DNA of 64,000 nucleotides from Escherichia coli (GCF_011881725.1 NZ_JAATUR010000006.1:1-64000); one strand, 5' to 3'. Positions 11,723 to 26,469 are shown, counted from the stretch's first letter. Program-made: numbers and translations. The notes: generated from the letters alone by a model not told the origin.

Positions 11723-14700
11723 TTACAAACTTCCCGCCTGACGACCTTTACCCGCAGAAGTTAATGTTCTCCCCGTTTGCTTACCGTTCAGGCTTTCCAG
11801 ACGCATCTGGAAGGGCGGGAATGGCATATCGATGCCGTGGGCGTGGAAGCCCGCCAGAATCAGCTGGTGGATCTCATGGCGTAGCGGCATGCGGTGACCC
11901 ATTTCAGCGGCGTAAATACGCAACTCGAAAATCTGAATCCCCTGTTGCAGATCCACCAGGAAGACTTCCGGCGCCGGGTTGTCGATCACCAGCGAGCAGC
12001 GGCGCGCAGCGGTGAGCAAGATTTCCGTCACTTCTTCACTATTGGCATCGGCAGGGGCCGGAATCGTCAGCACCACGCGCGTGACCGAGTCAGAGAGCGA
12101 CCAGTTGATAAACTGCTCAGTAATAAACGCCTTGTTCGGCACGATAATCTCTTTGCGGTCCCAGTCGCTGATGGTGGTGGCGCGGGTGTTAATTTTCGTC
12201 ACGCTACCGGTAAGATCGCGAATTGTCACCGTATCGCCAATGCGAATCGGTTTTTCGAACAGGATAATCAGGCCAGAGATAAAGTTGGCGAAAATTTCCT
12301 GCAAACCAAAACCGAGACCAACACCGAGCGCGGCGACCAGCCACTGCAATTTCGACCACTCAATACCAATCATCGAGAAGCCGACCAGCCCGCCAATCAG
12401 CATCAGCAGATATTTGGTAATGGTGGTGATGGCGTAACCCGTACCTGGCGTTAAATCGAGATGCTGTAAGATCGCCAGTTCCAGCAGGGCGGGCAGGTTA
12501 CGCACCAACTGCGTGGTGATAATAAACACCAGAATGGCAATCAGTACCGCACCGAGGGTAATTGGCTCCAGGCTTTCTACGCCTTGTACCGTGGAAGTGA
12601 CATCCCACAGCGAAATATTTTCGAGGAAGCCGAAAGCGGAATGGATTTCTGACCACAGCACAATGACCGAAAGCAGGGCGATCAACATCAGGATTGAGCG
12701 CACCAGCCGTAAAGATTGCGCACTGATGGCATCGAGATCGACTTCGCTTTCATCGACTTCAATTGCCCCTTCGGGGCTACTATGATGATGCGCTTCCTCT
12801 TCGCCACGCGCACGCTGCGCTAACATCTCTGCCCGGCGATGTTTCGCCCGGTCAAACGCCAGCCTGCGGCGTTGGATCAGCATCCAGCGGCGGATAACGT
12901 GATAAACCACCAGTAGCAGGAACCAGATAGCAACCGAGGTTTCAAGCCTCGCTAACAGCGCCTGCGCCGTCGCCAGATAACCAACTGCCGCCGCCAGAAT
13001 GGCAACCAGCGGTGCGCCAATCATCATGTTCCACAACATATGGTTGGTCATGTTATCGCCGCTGCCTTCTTTGTTCAGATACAGCGGAATACCGGCTTTT
13101 TTCAGGCTAAGGGTGACTACGGCTAGCGCACCGCAAATGAGGATAAAGCAAAGACGTCCCAGCGAACCGGAGAATTCACGGTCGTCGAGGTTATCAAACA
13201 TCATCAGCGCCATAATCAGCGGCACAATAAGCCCGATGCTCATCAGGTAATAGCGCATCCCGCGGGAAACGCGTTCGCGTGGCCAGCCGAAATGGGCGAT
13301 AAACAAGCCGTTAGGGCGGGCAAAGGTGGCGCAAATCATCACCACCCACAGCAGCGGCACGGTGGCCGTTACGCCATCACCAATCGCTACCGCCAGCGGA
13401 TAAGGCCACGCCTCGCGCAAGCCATAACCCAGCGTCATCCACAGCACCGGTAGTGGTGACGCGACGAGTATCGACCAGAAAAGGGTGCGCAACGTCAGCC
13501 AGAAGTGATCCTGGGTGACTTTGCCGACTTTCGCCGCTGAACGTTCGAGAAAACGAGTGAAGTAGCGGCGTGAATAAATACTGCAACCAACCAGAATCAA
13601 CGCGCCAAACAGCGGTAAAATCGTCTCTTTGCTGGTCAACATCATGATGCTGGCTTTGCCTAACTGGTTGAAGGTGTCCAGTGAGATGAGGCGACGCAGA
13701 TCCTGGGCGATTTCCAGCGGCCAGGCGATGGTCATGGGGCGCACGTCAGAGGTCCAGAACAGATAGCGGTGCGTCGCTTCGTTGACCTCTTTCAGCGCAT
13801 CTTCCAGTTGTCCGTTGGAGACTTTCAGCTTGGTCAGTTCAAGCAGCAGCGTGTCGCCGCCCTGCAATAATGAGTTAAGCAACTCACGCTGAGTGCGCAG
13901 CTGTGCTTCGAGAATACGGTTTTGCTCGGCGGTCAGCGGTTGACCGTCGGCTTGTTGGATTTGTCGCAGTTGCGGCTGTTTATTGAGCAGATCCTCATAA
14001 CGTAACCGTTGCACGCGCAACTGCGCCATTTCGGTATCAAGCTGTTGGGGTTTGGGCATTTCCGGTAGTCGTGCCACCTGCGCCCGCAACGCTTCGCCGA
14101 GCAGGTTGGACGATCCCAGCCATTGTGACTGCTCGCGCAGGGTATTCAGCGCCTGCCGAACCTGTAATGTCTGGCTGGCAGCCTGACGCTGTTGCGAGGC
14201 GACAAGATCCATCCGCTGCGCCTGTTGATTCAGCGCCGCCGACAATTCGCGGTTAATTTTGAATTGTGCGACGATATCTTTCGGCAAATCGGCGCTATTT
14301 TCCGCCAGCAACTCGGTACTTTCCAGCGCCCGCTCCGCCTCAAGCTGGCGTTGGTTATTCAATTGATTACGTAAGGCCTGCAAATACGCATCTAGTTGCT
14401 GACTCTCTTTTTCCGCCAGTTCTGAGCGCAAGCGCGCTAGTTCCTGGCGGTTATTGGCAGACAACTGCGCCAGCTCCAGTTCATCGACGAGCGCCTTCAA
14501 GCGTGCAGAGTCAGACTGTAACGCGAAATTTTGCGCCTGATTGAGCGGGGTATTGCCGGTAAGCGTTCCCAGGCGGCGCTCGATTTCATTCAATTGGCGG
14601 CGGGCGTCGGTTTGCTGTTGTGGTAGTTGATTCAGCGAATCCGCAATCTCGCGGACGCGTTCCTGCTCTTGCTGGGCCTGACGGCTTTTATCCAGCAACT

Positions 14701-15046
14701 GACTGCTGACCTGGAGAATTTCCTGATTTAGCGCGTCGGTAGACATTCCCGGCGACACGCTGCGCGGCTCGTCACGCATGTTGTTTAACTGTGCGCGCAG
14801 AGTCGCGGAGAGTTTCGGATAATTATCAATGACTTCTTGATATTGCTTGATGCGCTCAAGGGAACCTTTTCGTTCCTCAAGCGCATTTAAGGCGGACTGG
14901 AGCGCCTCGACGACTTCTGGCTGCGCGGGTTTTGCCGCTTTTGCCTGCTCCAGTTCCTGGGTGATTTGTTTGGGATCGGGGGCCGTCGCGGCGTACGCCC
15001 CCCAACTGAGGCACCAGGCCATCAGAAAAGTGATAATCAGGCGCAC
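11723..15046 (-). CDS. mscM: Miniconductance mechanosensitive channel, MscS family
   Basis: MscM (YjeP) is a large, 1107-residue MscS-family channel of the inner membrane, giving small-conductance relief during hypoosmotic shock. It has a cleavable signal peptide (about 1-19), a long Gln/Glu-rich coiled-coil periplasmic region (about 20-470), multiple transmembrane helices (about 480-880) and a C-terminal MscS pore and beta domain (GVGLGFGLQEIFANFISG, then RIGDTVTIRDLTGSVTKI). Length equals that of K-12. It lies 21 bp downstream of psd on the same strand, so they probably share a transcript. Confidence 0.95.
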   Translation of the reverse strand: MRLIITFLMAWCLSWGAYAATAPDPKQITQELEQAKAAKPAQPEVVEALQSALNALEERKGSLERIKQYQEVIDNYPKLSATLRAQLNNMRDEPRSVSPGMSTDALNQEILQVSSQLLDKSRQAQQEQERVREIADSLNQLPQQQTDARRQLNEIERRLGTLTGNTPLNQAQNFALQSDSARLKALVDELELAQLSANNRQELARLRSELAEKESQQLDAYLQALRNQLNNQRQLEAERALESTELLAENSADLPKDIVAQFKINRELSAALNQQAQRMDLVASQQRQAASQTLQVRQALNTLREQSQWLGSSNLLGEALRAQVARLPEMPKPQQLDTEMAQLRVQRLRYEDLLNKQPQLRQIQQADGQPLTAEQNRILEAQLRTQRELLNSLLQGGDTLLLELTKLKVSNGQLEDALKEVNEATHRYLFWTSDVRPMTIAWPLEIAQDLRRLISLDTFNQLGKASIMMLTSKETILPLFGALILVGCSIYSRRYFTRFLERSAAKVGKVTQDHFWLTLRTLFWSILVASPLPVLWMTLGYGLREAWPYPLAVAIGDGVTATVPLLWVVMICATFARPNGLFIAHFGWPRERVSRGMRYYLMSIGLIVPLIMALMMFDNLDDREFSGSLGRLCFILICGALAVVTLSLKKAGIPLYLNKEGSGDNMTNHMLWNMMIGAPLVAILAAAVGYLATAQALLARLETSVAIWFLLLVVYHVIRRWMLIQRRRLAFDRAKHRRAEMLAQRARGEEEAHHHSSPEGAIEVDESEVDLDAISAQSLRLVRSILMLIALLSVIVLWSEIHSAFGFLENISLWDVTSTVQGVESLEPITLGAVLIAILVFIITTQLVRNLPALLELAILQHLDLTPGTGYAITTITKYLLMLIGGLVGFSMIGIEWSKLQWLVAALGVGLGFGLQEIFANFISGLIILFEKPIRIGDTVTIRDLTGSVTKINTRATTISDWDRKEIIVPNKAFITEQFINWSLSDSVTRVVLTIPAPADANSEEVTEILLTAARRCSLVIDNPAPEVFLVDLQQGIQIFELRIYAAEMGHRMPLRHEIHQLILAGFHAHGIDMPFPPFQMRLESLNGKQTGRTLTSAGKGRQAGSL

Positions 15047-15067
15047 GTCAGCGTTTCCTTTGATGGA

Positions 15068-16036
15068 TTAGACCGGGTCTTTTTTGTCGTCAACCAATGG
15101 GCTGGCGTCGTGCTCTGCCTGGATCTCTTCAACAGGAAGCGGAGCAGGTTCAGCTTCTGGCGCAACAAAGGTTTCGCCAGAGATCGCCAGCGGCTGACCA
15201 ATTTTAGTGACAGACAGGCTTTCCAGTTGCTCAACCAGATTCACTTTACCCGGCGCAAACAGGTTGATAACGGTAGAGCCGAGTTTAAAGCGACCCATTT
15301 CCTGGCCTTTCAGCAGCGCCACAGAACCGTCGCTTTCTCCGGCAGGCCAGGTCCAGCGCTTGATGATGCCTTCGCGCGGCGGCGTAATGGTGCCCGCCCA
15401 GACCGTCTCAATGCTGCCCACAATCGTCGCCCCGACCAGAATCTGCGCCATCGGGCCAAATTCGGTATCGAACAAGCAGATCACGCGTTCGTTACGGGCA
15501 AATAGATTCGGCACGTTCTGAGCGGTGAGATGGTTCACAGAGAACAGATCGCCCGGCACGTAGATCATCTCACGCAGAATACCGTTGCACGGCATGTGTA
15601 CGCGGTGGTAGTCACGCGGGGAGAGGTAAGTGGTCACAAACGTACCGTTACGGAAAAGGTCCGCCATCAGATAGTTACCTGCCAGCAGAGCTTCGAGGCT
15701 GTAGTTGTGGCCTTTAGCTTGCAGGATTTTATCTTCTTCGATTTTACCTAACTGGCTGATAACGCCATCGGCAGGCATGACCAGAACATTCGGATCGGTA
15801 TCGATTGGGCGTACTTCGTCACGCAGCGGACGGACAAAGAATTCGTTAAAGGTGCGGTAGCTGGCGGTGTCCGGCTTTTGCGCCTCTTTCATGTCGACCT
15901 TGTAGTATTTAACGAACAGATCGATAACCAGTTTAGTCAGCCATCCTGCTCGTTTGCTTGCGCCCCAACCCGCCAGGCGAGTAAGCCATAGTTTCGGCAG
16001 AATGTACTGTAGCGAAAGTTTAAATGAATTTAACAA
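15068..16036 (-). CDS. psd: Phosphatidylserine decarboxylase proenzyme
   Basis: Psd converts phosphatidylserine to phosphatidylethanolamine at the inner membrane. The proenzyme (322 residues) self-cleaves at the LGST motif ([10 protein letters not shown], Ser about 254) to form the pyruvoyl prosthetic group. I use the TTG start at 16036, because a strong GGAGG lies 5 bases upstream and the length equals the family's. The in-frame ATG at 16078 would add 14 residues without a comparable site. It heads a psd-mscM unit. Confidence 0.95.
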   Translation of the reverse strand: MLNSFKLSLQYILPKLWLTRLAGWGASKRAGWLTKLVIDLFVKYYKVDMKEAQKPDTASYRTFNEFFVRPLRDEVRPIDTDPNVLVMPADGVISQLGKIEEDKILQAKGHNYSLEALLAGNYLMADLFRNGTFVTTYLSPRDYHRVHMPCNGILREMIYVPGDLFSVNHLTAQNVPNLFARNERVICLFDTEFGPMAQILVGATIVGSIETVWAGTITPPREGIIKRWTWPAGESDGSVALLKGQEMGRFKLGSTVINLFAPGKVNLVEQLESLSVTKIGQPLAISGETFVAPEAEPAPLPVEEIQAEHDASPLVDDKKDPV

Positions 16037-16133
16037 GGTAGCCTCCAGGCCATTGTTTTGTCGTTCCTGATCCGACATACGTGCCGGATCCTGAAAAAAA
16101 GGGGGACGATTCTAACGACGGTTAGCTTAATTG

Positions 16134-17186
16134 TCAGTCATCCGTATCAGAAAAGTTTTTACGCGTTTTTACCTGCGCCATGCTTTCAAGAATACGGTGA
16201 TAGTTTTCGAAACGGGTTTCCGCGATTTTCCCTTCCTCAACCGCTTCACGGATAGCGCAGCCCGGATCGGTATCGTGTTTGCAATCGCGATATTTACACA
16301 GACCTAAGTAGTCATGGAATTCGACAAAACCCTGAGTGATTTGTTCCGGTTCCAGATGCCAGAGGCCGAACTCACGCACTCCGGGGGAGTCAATGACATC
16401 ACCGCCGTGCGGGAAGTGATACAGCCGCGCGGCGGTAGTGGTGTGCTGACCGAGACCGGAAACGTCAGAGACATCATTGGTCAGGATCTCTTTTTGCAGC
16501 CCCAGCAGCGCGTTCAGCAGACTGGATTTGCCGACGCCGGACTGCCCGGCAAAAATGCTGATGCGTCCGGTCAACGCCTCTTCCAGCGGTTTCAGGCCAT
16601 CCTGAGTATGACTGGAAACCATCAATACGCGATAACCGATGTTGCGGTAGATATCCATCTGCTCATTCACGAATGCCATACCTTCGTCGTCCAGCAGGTC
16701 TATCTTGTTGAGCACAATAATCGGTTCAATCTGCAAGGTTTCGCAGGCTACCAGGTAACGGTCGATAATATTGAGCGACAGCTCCGGCAAAATGGCGGAG
16801 ACAATGACAATCTGGTCGATGTTGGCGGCAATAGGTTTCACGCCGTCGTAGAAATCCGGGCGCGTCAACACCGAGGTGCGCTCATGCACCGCTTCAACGA
16901 TCCCTTTGACATTTACGCCTTCCGCCGCCGTTTTACCCGGACGCCAGACCACGCGATCGCCGGTCACCAGTGAGCGGATGGTACGGCGAATATTGCAGCG
17001 ATGAACTTCGCCATCGGCGGATTCCACATCAGCGTGCATGCCAAAACGGCTGATGACGATACCTTCATCAGGCTCGCCAAACAGATTGTCGTCGTAGTCG
17101 GGCTTCTCCTTAGACGTTTTAAGACGACGCTGGTGATTGGCGTTCACACGGCGCTGCTGGCCTTTGGAGAGTTTATTTTTACTCAA
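16134..17186 (-). CDS. rsgA: Ribosome small-subunit-dependent GTPase A
   Basis: RsgA is a circularly permuted GTPase that acts in late 30S assembly. It has 350 residues: an OB fold, then G4 (NKID), G1 (GQSGVGKSS), G3 (DSPG) in the permuted order, and a C-terminal zinc knuckle ([14 protein letters not shown]). A TTG start at 17186 (reading [11 protein letters not shown]) is used, with aggag about 8 bases upstream. The in-frame ATG at 17219 is less likely. It is divergent from orn. Confidence 0.95.
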   Translation of the reverse strand: MSKNKLSKGQQRRVNANHQRRLKTSKEKPDYDDNLFGEPDEGIVISRFGMHADVESADGEVHRCNIRRTIRSLVTGDRVVWRPGKTAAEGVNVKGIVEAVHERTSVLTRPDFYDGVKPIAANIDQIVIVSAILPELSLNIIDRYLVACETLQIEPIIVLNKIDLLDDEGMAFVNEQMDIYRNIGYRVLMVSSHTQDGLKPLEEALTGRISIFAGQSGVGKSSLLNALLGLQKEILTNDVSDVSGLGQHTTTAARLYHFPHGGDVIDSPGVREFGLWHLEPEQITQGFVEFHDYLGLCKYRDCKHDTDPGCAIREAVEEGKIAETRFENYHRILESMAQVKTRKNFSDTDD

Positions 17187-17281
17187 TCGTACTGACTCCT
17201 GGTCGCCCCTGATGGGCAAAACATCTATGATACACGCAATTGTGGATCAATATAGTCACTGTGAATGGGTGGAAAAATAGC

Positions 17282-17827
17282 ATGAGTGCCAATGAAAACA
17301 ACCTGATTTGGATCGATCTTGAGATGACCGGTCTGGATCCCGAGCGTGATCGCATTATTGAGATTGCCACGCTGGTGACCGATGCCAACCTGAATATCCT
17401 GGCAGAAGGGCCGACCATTGCAGTACACCAGTCTGATGAACAGCTGGCGTTGATGGATGACTGGAACGTACGCACTCATACCGCCAGCGGGCTAGTGGAG
17501 CGCGTGAAAGCGAGCACGATGGGCGATCGGGAAGCCGAGCTGGCGACGCTCGAATTTTTAAAACAGTGGGTGCCTGCGGGGAAATCGCCGATTTGTGGTA
17601 ATAGCATCGGCCAGGATCGCCGCTTCTTGTTCAAATACATGCCGGAACTGGAGTCGTACTTCCACTACCGTTATCTTGATGTCAGCACGCTGAAAGAGCT
17701 GGCGCGCCGCTGGAAGCCGGAAATTCTCGACGGTTTTACCAAGCAGGGGACGCATCAGGCGATGGACGATATCCGTGAATCGGTGGCGGAGCTGGCTTAC
17801 TACCGCGAGCATTTTATCAAGCTGTAA
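17282..17827 (+). CDS. orn: Oligoribonuclease
   Basis: Orn is a 181-residue DEDDh 3'-5' exonuclease that clears 2-5 nt RNAs and linear pGpG. Asp12 and Glu14 are seen in IWIDLEMTG. The remaining acidic residues and the general-base His lie in [10 protein letters not shown] near the C-terminus. The start at 17282 ([10 protein letters not shown]) matches the family. An in-frame ATG 14 codons upstream is rejected. It is essential in E. coli and followed by the tRNA-Gly cluster. Confidence 0.97.
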   Translation: MSANENNLIWIDLEMTGLDPERDRIIEIATLVTDANLNILAEGPTIAVHQSDEQLALMDDWNVRTHTASGLVERVKASTMGDREAELATLEFLKQWVPAGKSPICGNSIGQDRRFLFKYMPELESYFHYRYLDVSTLKELARRWKPEILDGFTKQGTHQAMDDIRESVAELAYYREHFIKL

Positions 17828-17952
17828 AATTTTTCCTGGTCACGTAGCCGCCGGAATCCACTTGCAGTGGTGTGGTTTTGGCGATAAATTGAACGTCTTG
17901 CTGATAATTTCAGCAATCGAGATAAAAACGCAAAAAAAATTTTTTAGGGGGG

Positions 17953-17980
17953 TTGCAGAGGGAAAGATTTCTCGTATAAT
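17953..17980 (+). promoter_or_regulatory. Promoter of the tRNA-Gly cluster
   Basis: The -35 box TTGCAG (17953-17958) and the -10 box TATAAT (17975-17980) are 16 bp apart. A GC-rich discriminator gcgcctcccg follows, typical of stable-RNA promoters under stringent control. The first tRNA begins 57 bp downstream. Confidence 0.8.
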
Positions 17981-18037
17981 GCGCCTCCCGTAACGACGCA
18001 GAAATGCGAAAATTACGAAAGCAAAATTAAGTAGTAC

Positions 18038-18113
<76 letters not shown>

Positions 18114-18269
18114 AATTTGAAAAGTGCTGAAAGGCACAGACCACCCAATCGCAGTATTTCGAATTGCGACAAGGCGGCAACTGAACGAATCCTTGGGAAC
18201 TTACAAAAGTAAGTGACTAAGATGAGTGAAGGAAGCCAAGGCAGTAGCGGTTCGAAAAACGAAGATTAA
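18114..18269 (+). other. Long spacer between first and second tRNA-Gly
   Basis: The first 34 bases (…aaaagtgctgaaaggcacagaccaccca) are repeated almost exactly in the second spacer (18346-18380). The remaining roughly 120 bases are unique to this spacer and contain an inverted repeat cttac-aaaa-gtaag (18200-18213). No gene is visible. Confidence 0.7.
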
Positions 18270-18345
<76 letters not shown>

Positions 18346-18380
18346 AAATTTAAAAGTGCTGAAAGGCACAGACCACCCAA

Positions 18381-18456
<76 letters not shown>

Positions 18457-18725
18457 AATTCTCCTCTCAATAAAATATCCACAGCGACGCGATGCGTTAT
18501 TGCTGGTTTTTATTGCCTCTGACAAACTGTTGTGAACAGAGTTATCCACAGGTCAGGGCTGTAATCTTAATTTCAGAAAAACTTCGCACGGTGAATAGTA
18601 ATTTTTTAACTTGTTGATATATAGGTTGAAATTTAAGATTGTGTTTTGTCGTATCGATCACTTGACGATAATATTCATCTTGAATTGCAATGCGTTTTTA
18701 TTTTTATTCACAAGCTGTGGATGAA

Positions 18726-19863
18726 TCAGGCGTCACGTGGTAGTCCCTTTTCAATTACACGAACCAGTCGCTGTTTTTTCGGTAATTGCACTTCGACCAC
18801 GCACGCATTTCGTCTCTCGATTTGCTGCGCAATCGCCCACGCTATGTGCTCATCAAGAAGTGGGTGCTCACCTTTACGACTTTCCAGCGCCGCCAGAATC
18901 GTTTCATCCCAGGGGGCATTGCCTAATGCTACGGCGATATTACGCAGCCAGCGCAGGTGACCAATACGACGAATCGCCGATCCTTCCGTGACTTTTAAGA
19001 ATTTCTCTTCGCTCCAGGCAAAAAGTGCAATGAGTTCCGGTGAGTGTAGTGGTTTGCGCGGGCTGAAATCGTCCTCCGTCGTCAGTTGTGAATAGCGATT
19101 CCACGGGCAAATAAGTTGGCAGTCATCGCAACCGTAAATACGGTTTCCCATCAACGGCCGCGACTCTTCCGGGATCGCCCCTTCCAGTTCAATAGTCAAA
19201 TAAGAAATGCAGCGGCGAGCATCGACGGTATATGGCTCGACGATAGCGCCGGTCGGGCAAATCGTCATACAGGCCACGCATTTACCGCATCCATCCTCGA
19301 CCGGTTGATCCACGGGTAGCGGAATATCGACCAGTAATTCACCCAAAAAGAAGAACGAACCGGCCTCGCGGTTAAGAATAAGTGAGTGCTTACCTGTCCA
19401 GCCAAGACCCGCTTTTTCAGCTAACGGGCGCTCGAGAATAGGCGCAGAATCGACAAACGGTCTAAAATTCAGCGAAACACAATGTTGCTGAATCATCTCG
19501 CCCAGCTTTTTGAGTCGGTTGCGCAGAAGTTTGTGATAGTCACGGCCCAGCGCATAACGGCTAACATAGCCGAGTTTGGGATTTTTCAGCGTGCTGGCAA
19601 ACGCGGCGTTGGCAGGAAGGTAATTCATCCGCACGCTGATCACGCGCAGTGTACCGGGCAATAACTCGTGGGGGCGGGCGCGCAGCATACCGTGACGCGC
19701 CATCCAGTCCATTTCGCCGTGGTATTGTTTGTCCAGCCATGCTTGCAGTTTGGGCTCGGACTCGCTGAGATCGGTATCGGTAATACCTACCTGCTGAAAG
19801 CCCAGTTCCAGCCCCCACTGTTTAATTTTTTGCGCTAACTGATTGAGATCGAGGGGCTCTGAC

Positions 19864-19865
<2 letters not shown>
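18726..19865 (-). CDS. queG: Epoxyqueuosine reductase (cobalamin-dependent)
   Basis: QueG (YjeS) reduces epoxyqueuosine in tRNA to queuosine, the last step of queuosine synthesis, using cobalamin and two [4Fe-4S] clusters. The cluster cysteines are in CGKCVACMTICP and CDDCQLICPW. It has 379 residues from the ATG at 19865. An upstream in-frame ATG at 19973 would extend deep into nnr. The start codon overlaps the divergent nnr start by 2 bp. The C-terminal HEAT-like part is present. Confidence 0.96.
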
Positions 19866-21844
<1,979 letters not shown>

Positions 21845-21862
21845 CCTTTGAAAGGTGGCGGG

Positions 21863-23200
21863 ATGATGTATCGCATCAGAAATTGGTTGGTTGCGACGTT
21901 GGTGCTGCTGTGCGCGCAGGCTGGCGCCGCGACGCTCTCTGATATTCAAGTTTCTAACGGCAACCAACAGGCGCGGATAACGTTGAGTTTTATTGGCGAT
22001 CCTGATTATGCGTTTAGCCATCAAAGCAAACGCTCCGTGGCGCTCGATATCAAACAAACGGGCGTGATTCAGGGGCTGCCGTTGTTGTTTAGCGGTAATA
22101 ATCTGGTGAAGGCGATTCGCTCTGGAACGCCTAAAGATGCACAAACGTTGCGGCTGGTGGTCGATCTTACCGAAAACGGCAAAACCGAAGCAGTGAAGCG
22201 GCAGAATGGCAGCAATTATACCGTCGTCTTTACCATTAACGCCGATGCGCCGCCACCGCCTCCTCCACCGCCAGTGGTTGCTAAACGCGTTGAAACGCCT
22301 GCGGTTGTCGCACCGCGCGTCAGCGAACCGGCGCGCAATCCGTTTAAAACTGAAAGTAACCGCACTACGGGCGTTATCAGCAGTAATACGGTAACGCGTC
22401 CGGCAGCCCGCGCGACGGCGAACACTGGCGATAAAATTGTCATCGCTATTGATGCCGGACACGGCGGTCAGGACCCTGGCGCTATCGGCCCTGGCGGCAC
22501 GCGGGAGAAAAATGTCACTATCGCCATCGCACGTAAATTACGTACGTTGCTTAATGACGATCCGATGTTTAAGGGCGTTTTAACTCGTGACGGGGATTAC
22601 TTTATCTCGGTGATGGGGCGCAGTGATGTGGCACGTAAGCAAAACGCCAATTTCCTCGTTTCGATTCACGCCGATGCCGCACCGAATCGCAGTGCCACCG
22701 GCGCTTCTGTATGGGTGCTCTCTAACCGTCGTGCGAACAGCGAAATGGCCAGCTGGCTGGAGCAACATGAGAAACAGTCAGAGTTGCTGGGCGGGGCGGG
22801 CGATGTGCTGGCGAACAGTCAGTCTGATCCGTACTTAAGCCAGGCGGTGCTGGATTTACAGTTCGGTCATTCTCAGCGGGTAGGGTATGATGTGGCGACC
22901 AGTATGATCAGCCAGTTACAACGTATTGGCGAAATACATAAACGTCGACCAGAACACGCCAGCCTTGGCGTTCTGCGTTCGCCGGATATCCCATCAGTAC
23001 TGGTCGAAACTGGTTTTATCAGCAACAACAGCGAAGAACGTTTGCTGGCGAGCGACGATTACCAACAACAGCTGGCAGAAGCCATTTACAACGGCTTGCG
23101 CAATTATTTCCTTGCGCATCCGATGCAATCTGCGCCTCAGGGCGCAACGGCACAAACTGCCAGCACGGTGACGACACCCGATCGCACGCTGCCAAACTAA
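21863..23200 (+). CDS. amiB: N-acetylmuramoyl-L-alanine amidase AmiB
   Basis: AmiB splits septal peptidoglycan during division, in the periplasm, activated by EnvC. It has 445 residues: signal peptide (about 1-22), AMIN domain for septal targeting (about 23-125), a proline run (PPPPPPPPV) and linker, then the zinc Amidase_3 domain with ligands in [10 protein letters not shown], a Glu downstream and SIHADA. The regulatory helix that blocks the active site lies between. The start at 21863 is the first of two ATG codons, with aaaggtggcggg upstream. Confidence 0.96.
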   Translation: MMYRIRNWLVATLVLLCAQAGAATLSDIQVSNGNQQARITLSFIGDPDYAFSHQSKRSVALDIKQTGVIQGLPLLFSGNNLVKAIRSGTPKDAQTLRLVVDLTENGKTEAVKRQNGSNYTVVFTINADAPPPPPPPPVVAKRVETPAVVAPRVSEPARNPFKTESNRTTGVISSNTVTRPAARATANTGDKIVIAIDAGHGGQDPGAIGPGGTREKNVTIAIARKLRTLLNDDPMFKGVLTRDGDYFISVMGRSDVARKQNANFLVSIHADAAPNRSATGASVWVLSNRRANSEMASWLEQHEKQSELLGGAGDVLANSQSDPYLSQAVLDLQFGHSQRVGYDVATSMISQLQRIGEIHKRRPEHASLGVLRSPDIPSVLVETGFISNNSEERLLASDDYQQQLAEAIYNGLRNYFLAHPMQSAPQGATAQTASTVTTPDRTLPN

Positions 23201-23209
23201 GGACGATTG

Positions 23210-25057
23210 ATGCCAATTCAGGTCTTACCGCCACAACTGGCGAACCAGATTGCCGCAGGTGAGGTGGTCGAGCGACCTGCGTCGGTAGTCAAAGAACTGG
23301 TGGAAAACAGCCTCGATGCGGGTGCGACGCGCATCGATATTGATATAGAACGTGGCGGGGCGAAACTTATCCGTATCCGTGATAACGGCTGCGGTATCAA
23401 GAAAGATGAGCTGGCGCTGGCGCTGGCCCGCCATGCCACCAGTAAAATCGCCTCTCTGGACGATCTCGAAGCCATTATCAGCCTGGGCTTTCGTGGTGAG
23501 GCGCTGGCGAGTATCAGTTCGGTTTCCCGTCTGACGCTCACTTCGCGTACCGCGGAGCAGCAGGAAGCCTGGCAGGCCTATGCCGAAGGGCGTGATATGG
23601 ACGTGACGGTTAAACCGGCGGCCCATCCGGTAGGAACGACGCTGGAGGTGTTGGATCTGTTCTACAACACCCCGGCGCGGCGCAAATTTTTGCGCACCGA
23701 GAAAACCGAATTTAACCATATCGATGAAATCATCCGCCGCATCGCGCTGGCGCGTTTCGACGTCACTATCAACCTGTCGCATAACGGAAAAATTATGCGT
23801 CAGTACCGCGCTGTGCCGGACGGCGGGCAAAAAGAGCGCCGTTTAGGGGCGATTTGCGGCACCACTTTTCTCGAGCATGCGCTGGCGATCGAATGGCAGC
23901 ACGGCGACCTCACACTGCGCGGCTGGGTGGCTGACCCGAATCACACTACGACCGCGTTGGCAGAAATTCAGTATTGCTACGTGAATGGGCGCATGATGCG
24001 CGATCGCCTGATCAATCACGCAATCCGCCAGGCCTGCGAAGACAAACTGGGCGCCGATCAGCAACCGGCGTTTGTGCTGTATCTGGAGATCGACCCGCAT
24101 CAGGTGGACGTTAACGTCCACCCGGCAAAACACGAAGTGCGTTTCCATCAGTCGCGTCTGGTGCATGACTTTATCTATCAGGGCGTGCTGAGTGTGCTAC
24201 AACAGCAACTGGAAACGCCGCTGCCGCTGGGCGATGAACCACAACCCGCACCGCGTGCCATTCCGGAAAACCGCGTGGCGGCGGGGCGCAATCACTTTGC
24301 TGAACCGGCAGTTCGTGAGCCAGTGGCTCCGCGTTACTCTCCTGCGCCAGCCTCAGGCATTCGCCCAGCTGCCCCCTGGCCGAATGCGCAGCCAGGCTAC
24401 CTGAAACAGCAAGGTGAAGTGTATCGCCAGCTTTTGCAAACGCCCGCGCCGATGCAAAAACCAAAAGCGCCAGAACCGCAGGAACCTGCGCTTGCGGCGA
24501 ACAGCCAGAGTTTTGGACGGGTACTAACTATCGTCCATTCGGACTGTGCGCTGCTGGAACGCGACGGCAACATTTCACTTTTAGCCCTACCGGTGGCGGA
24601 ACGCTGGTTACGTCAGGCGCAGTTAACGCCGGAGAATACGCCTGTCTGCGCCCAGCCGTTGCTTATTCCGTTGCGGCTAAAAGTCTCTGGCGAAGAAAAA
24701 TCAGCATTAGAAAAAGCGCAGTCTGCACTGGCGGAATTGGGTATTGAATTTCAGTCCGATGCGCAACATGTGACCATCAGGGCCGTGCCTTTACCCTTAC
24801 GCCAACAAAATTTACAAATCTTGATTCCTGAACTGATAGGCTATCTGGCGAAGCAGTCCGTATTTGAATCTGGCAATATTGCGCAGTGGATTGCACGAAA
24901 TCTGATGAGCGAACATGCGCAGTGGTCAATGGCACAGGCCATTACCCTGCTGGCGGACGTTGAACGTTTATGTCCGCAGCTTGTGAAAACGCCGCCGGGT
25001 GGTCTGTTACAATCCGTTGATTTACATCCGGCGATAAAAGCCCTGAAAGATGAGTGA
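23210..25057 (+). CDS. mutL: DNA mismatch repair protein MutL
   Basis: MutL is a 615-residue GHKL ATPase that couples MutS mismatch recognition to MutH and UvrD. The N-terminal ATPase has NSLDAG, DNGCGI and GFRGEAL. A proline-rich linker spans about 340-430 and a C-terminal dimerisation domain about 435-615. The QxxE-type endonuclease motif is absent, as expected when MutH is present. The ATG at 23210 is used, not the TTG one codon upstream. It overlaps miaA by 8 bp. Confidence 0.97.
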
Positions 25058-26000
25058 TATCAGTAAGGCGAGCCTGCCTAAGGCGATTTTTTTGATGGGG
25101 CCGACGGCCTCCGGTAAAACGGCGCTAGCCATTGAGCTGCGTAAAATTTTACCAGTAGAGTTGATAAGCGTTGATTCTGCCCTTATTTACAAAGGGATGG
25201 ATATCGGGACGGCAAAGCCGAACGCTGAAGAGTTACTCGCCGCGCCGCACCGATTGCTGGATATTCGCGATCCGTCGCAGGCTTATTCGGCTGCAGATTT
25301 TCGCCGCGATGCGCTGGCAGAAATGGCCGATATCACCGCGGCAGGGCGGATACCGCTGTTAGTAGGCGGTACGATGTTGTATTTCAAGGCATTGCTGGAA
25401 GGGTTATCGCCGCTACCATCGGCAGACCCGGAAGTGCGGGCCAGAATTGAGCAACAGGCGGCAGAGCAAGGTTGGGAGTCATTGCATCGTCAACTACAGG
25501 AGATCGATCCGGTTGCGGCAGCAAGGATTCATCCAAATGATCCACAAAGGCTTTCCCGGGCACTGGAAGTTTTTTTCATTTCGGGTAAAACTTTAACGGA
25601 ACTGACGCAAACGTCAGGAGACGCTCTGCCGTATCAGGTGCATCAGTTCGCCATCGCCCCGGCGAGCCGTGAACTGCTCCATCAACGAATTGAGCAGCGT
25701 TTTCATCAGATGTTGGCTTCAGGTTTTGAAGCAGAAGTCCGGGCGCTATTTGCCCGAGGAGATTTGCATACGGACTTGCCTTCCATTCGTTGCGTGGGTT
25801 ATCGCCAGATGTGGTCTTACCTTGAAGGCGAAATCTCATACGATGAAATGGTTTATCGAGGTGTTTGCGCCACGAGACAGTTGGCGAAGCGGCAGATAAC
25901 CTGGCTGCGTGGTTGGGAAGGGGTTCACTGGCTTGACAGTGAAAAACCAGAACAAGCGCGTGACGAAGTATTACAGGTTGTTGGTGCTATCGCAGACTGA
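25050..26000 (+). CDS. miaA: tRNA dimethylallyltransferase
   Basis: MiaA transfers a dimethylallyl group to A37 of tRNAs that read UNN codons. The 316-residue protein has the P-loop GPTASGKTA (about 17-25), the substrate motif [16 protein letters not shown] and RCVGYRQMW. The last 8 bp of mutL contain its start. The known heat-shock and internal promoters of hfq lie in or after this gene, but I did not delimit them. Confidence 0.97.
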
Positions 26001-26073
26001 ATGTGTACAATTGAGACGTATCGTGCGCAATTTTTTCAGAATCGAAAGGTTCAAAGTACAAATAAGCATATAA

Positions 26074-26413
<340 letters not shown>

Positions 26414-26469
26414 ACACGGGGAGCCAGCGATCCTGCGTTCCCCGCTGATCTATTTAGAGGGTTATACGC

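Noticed and set aside
16037..16078. Longer Psd from the upstream ATG
   Set aside because: The TTG at 16036 has a strong GGAGG 5 bases upstream and gives the known length, so the extension is not supported.
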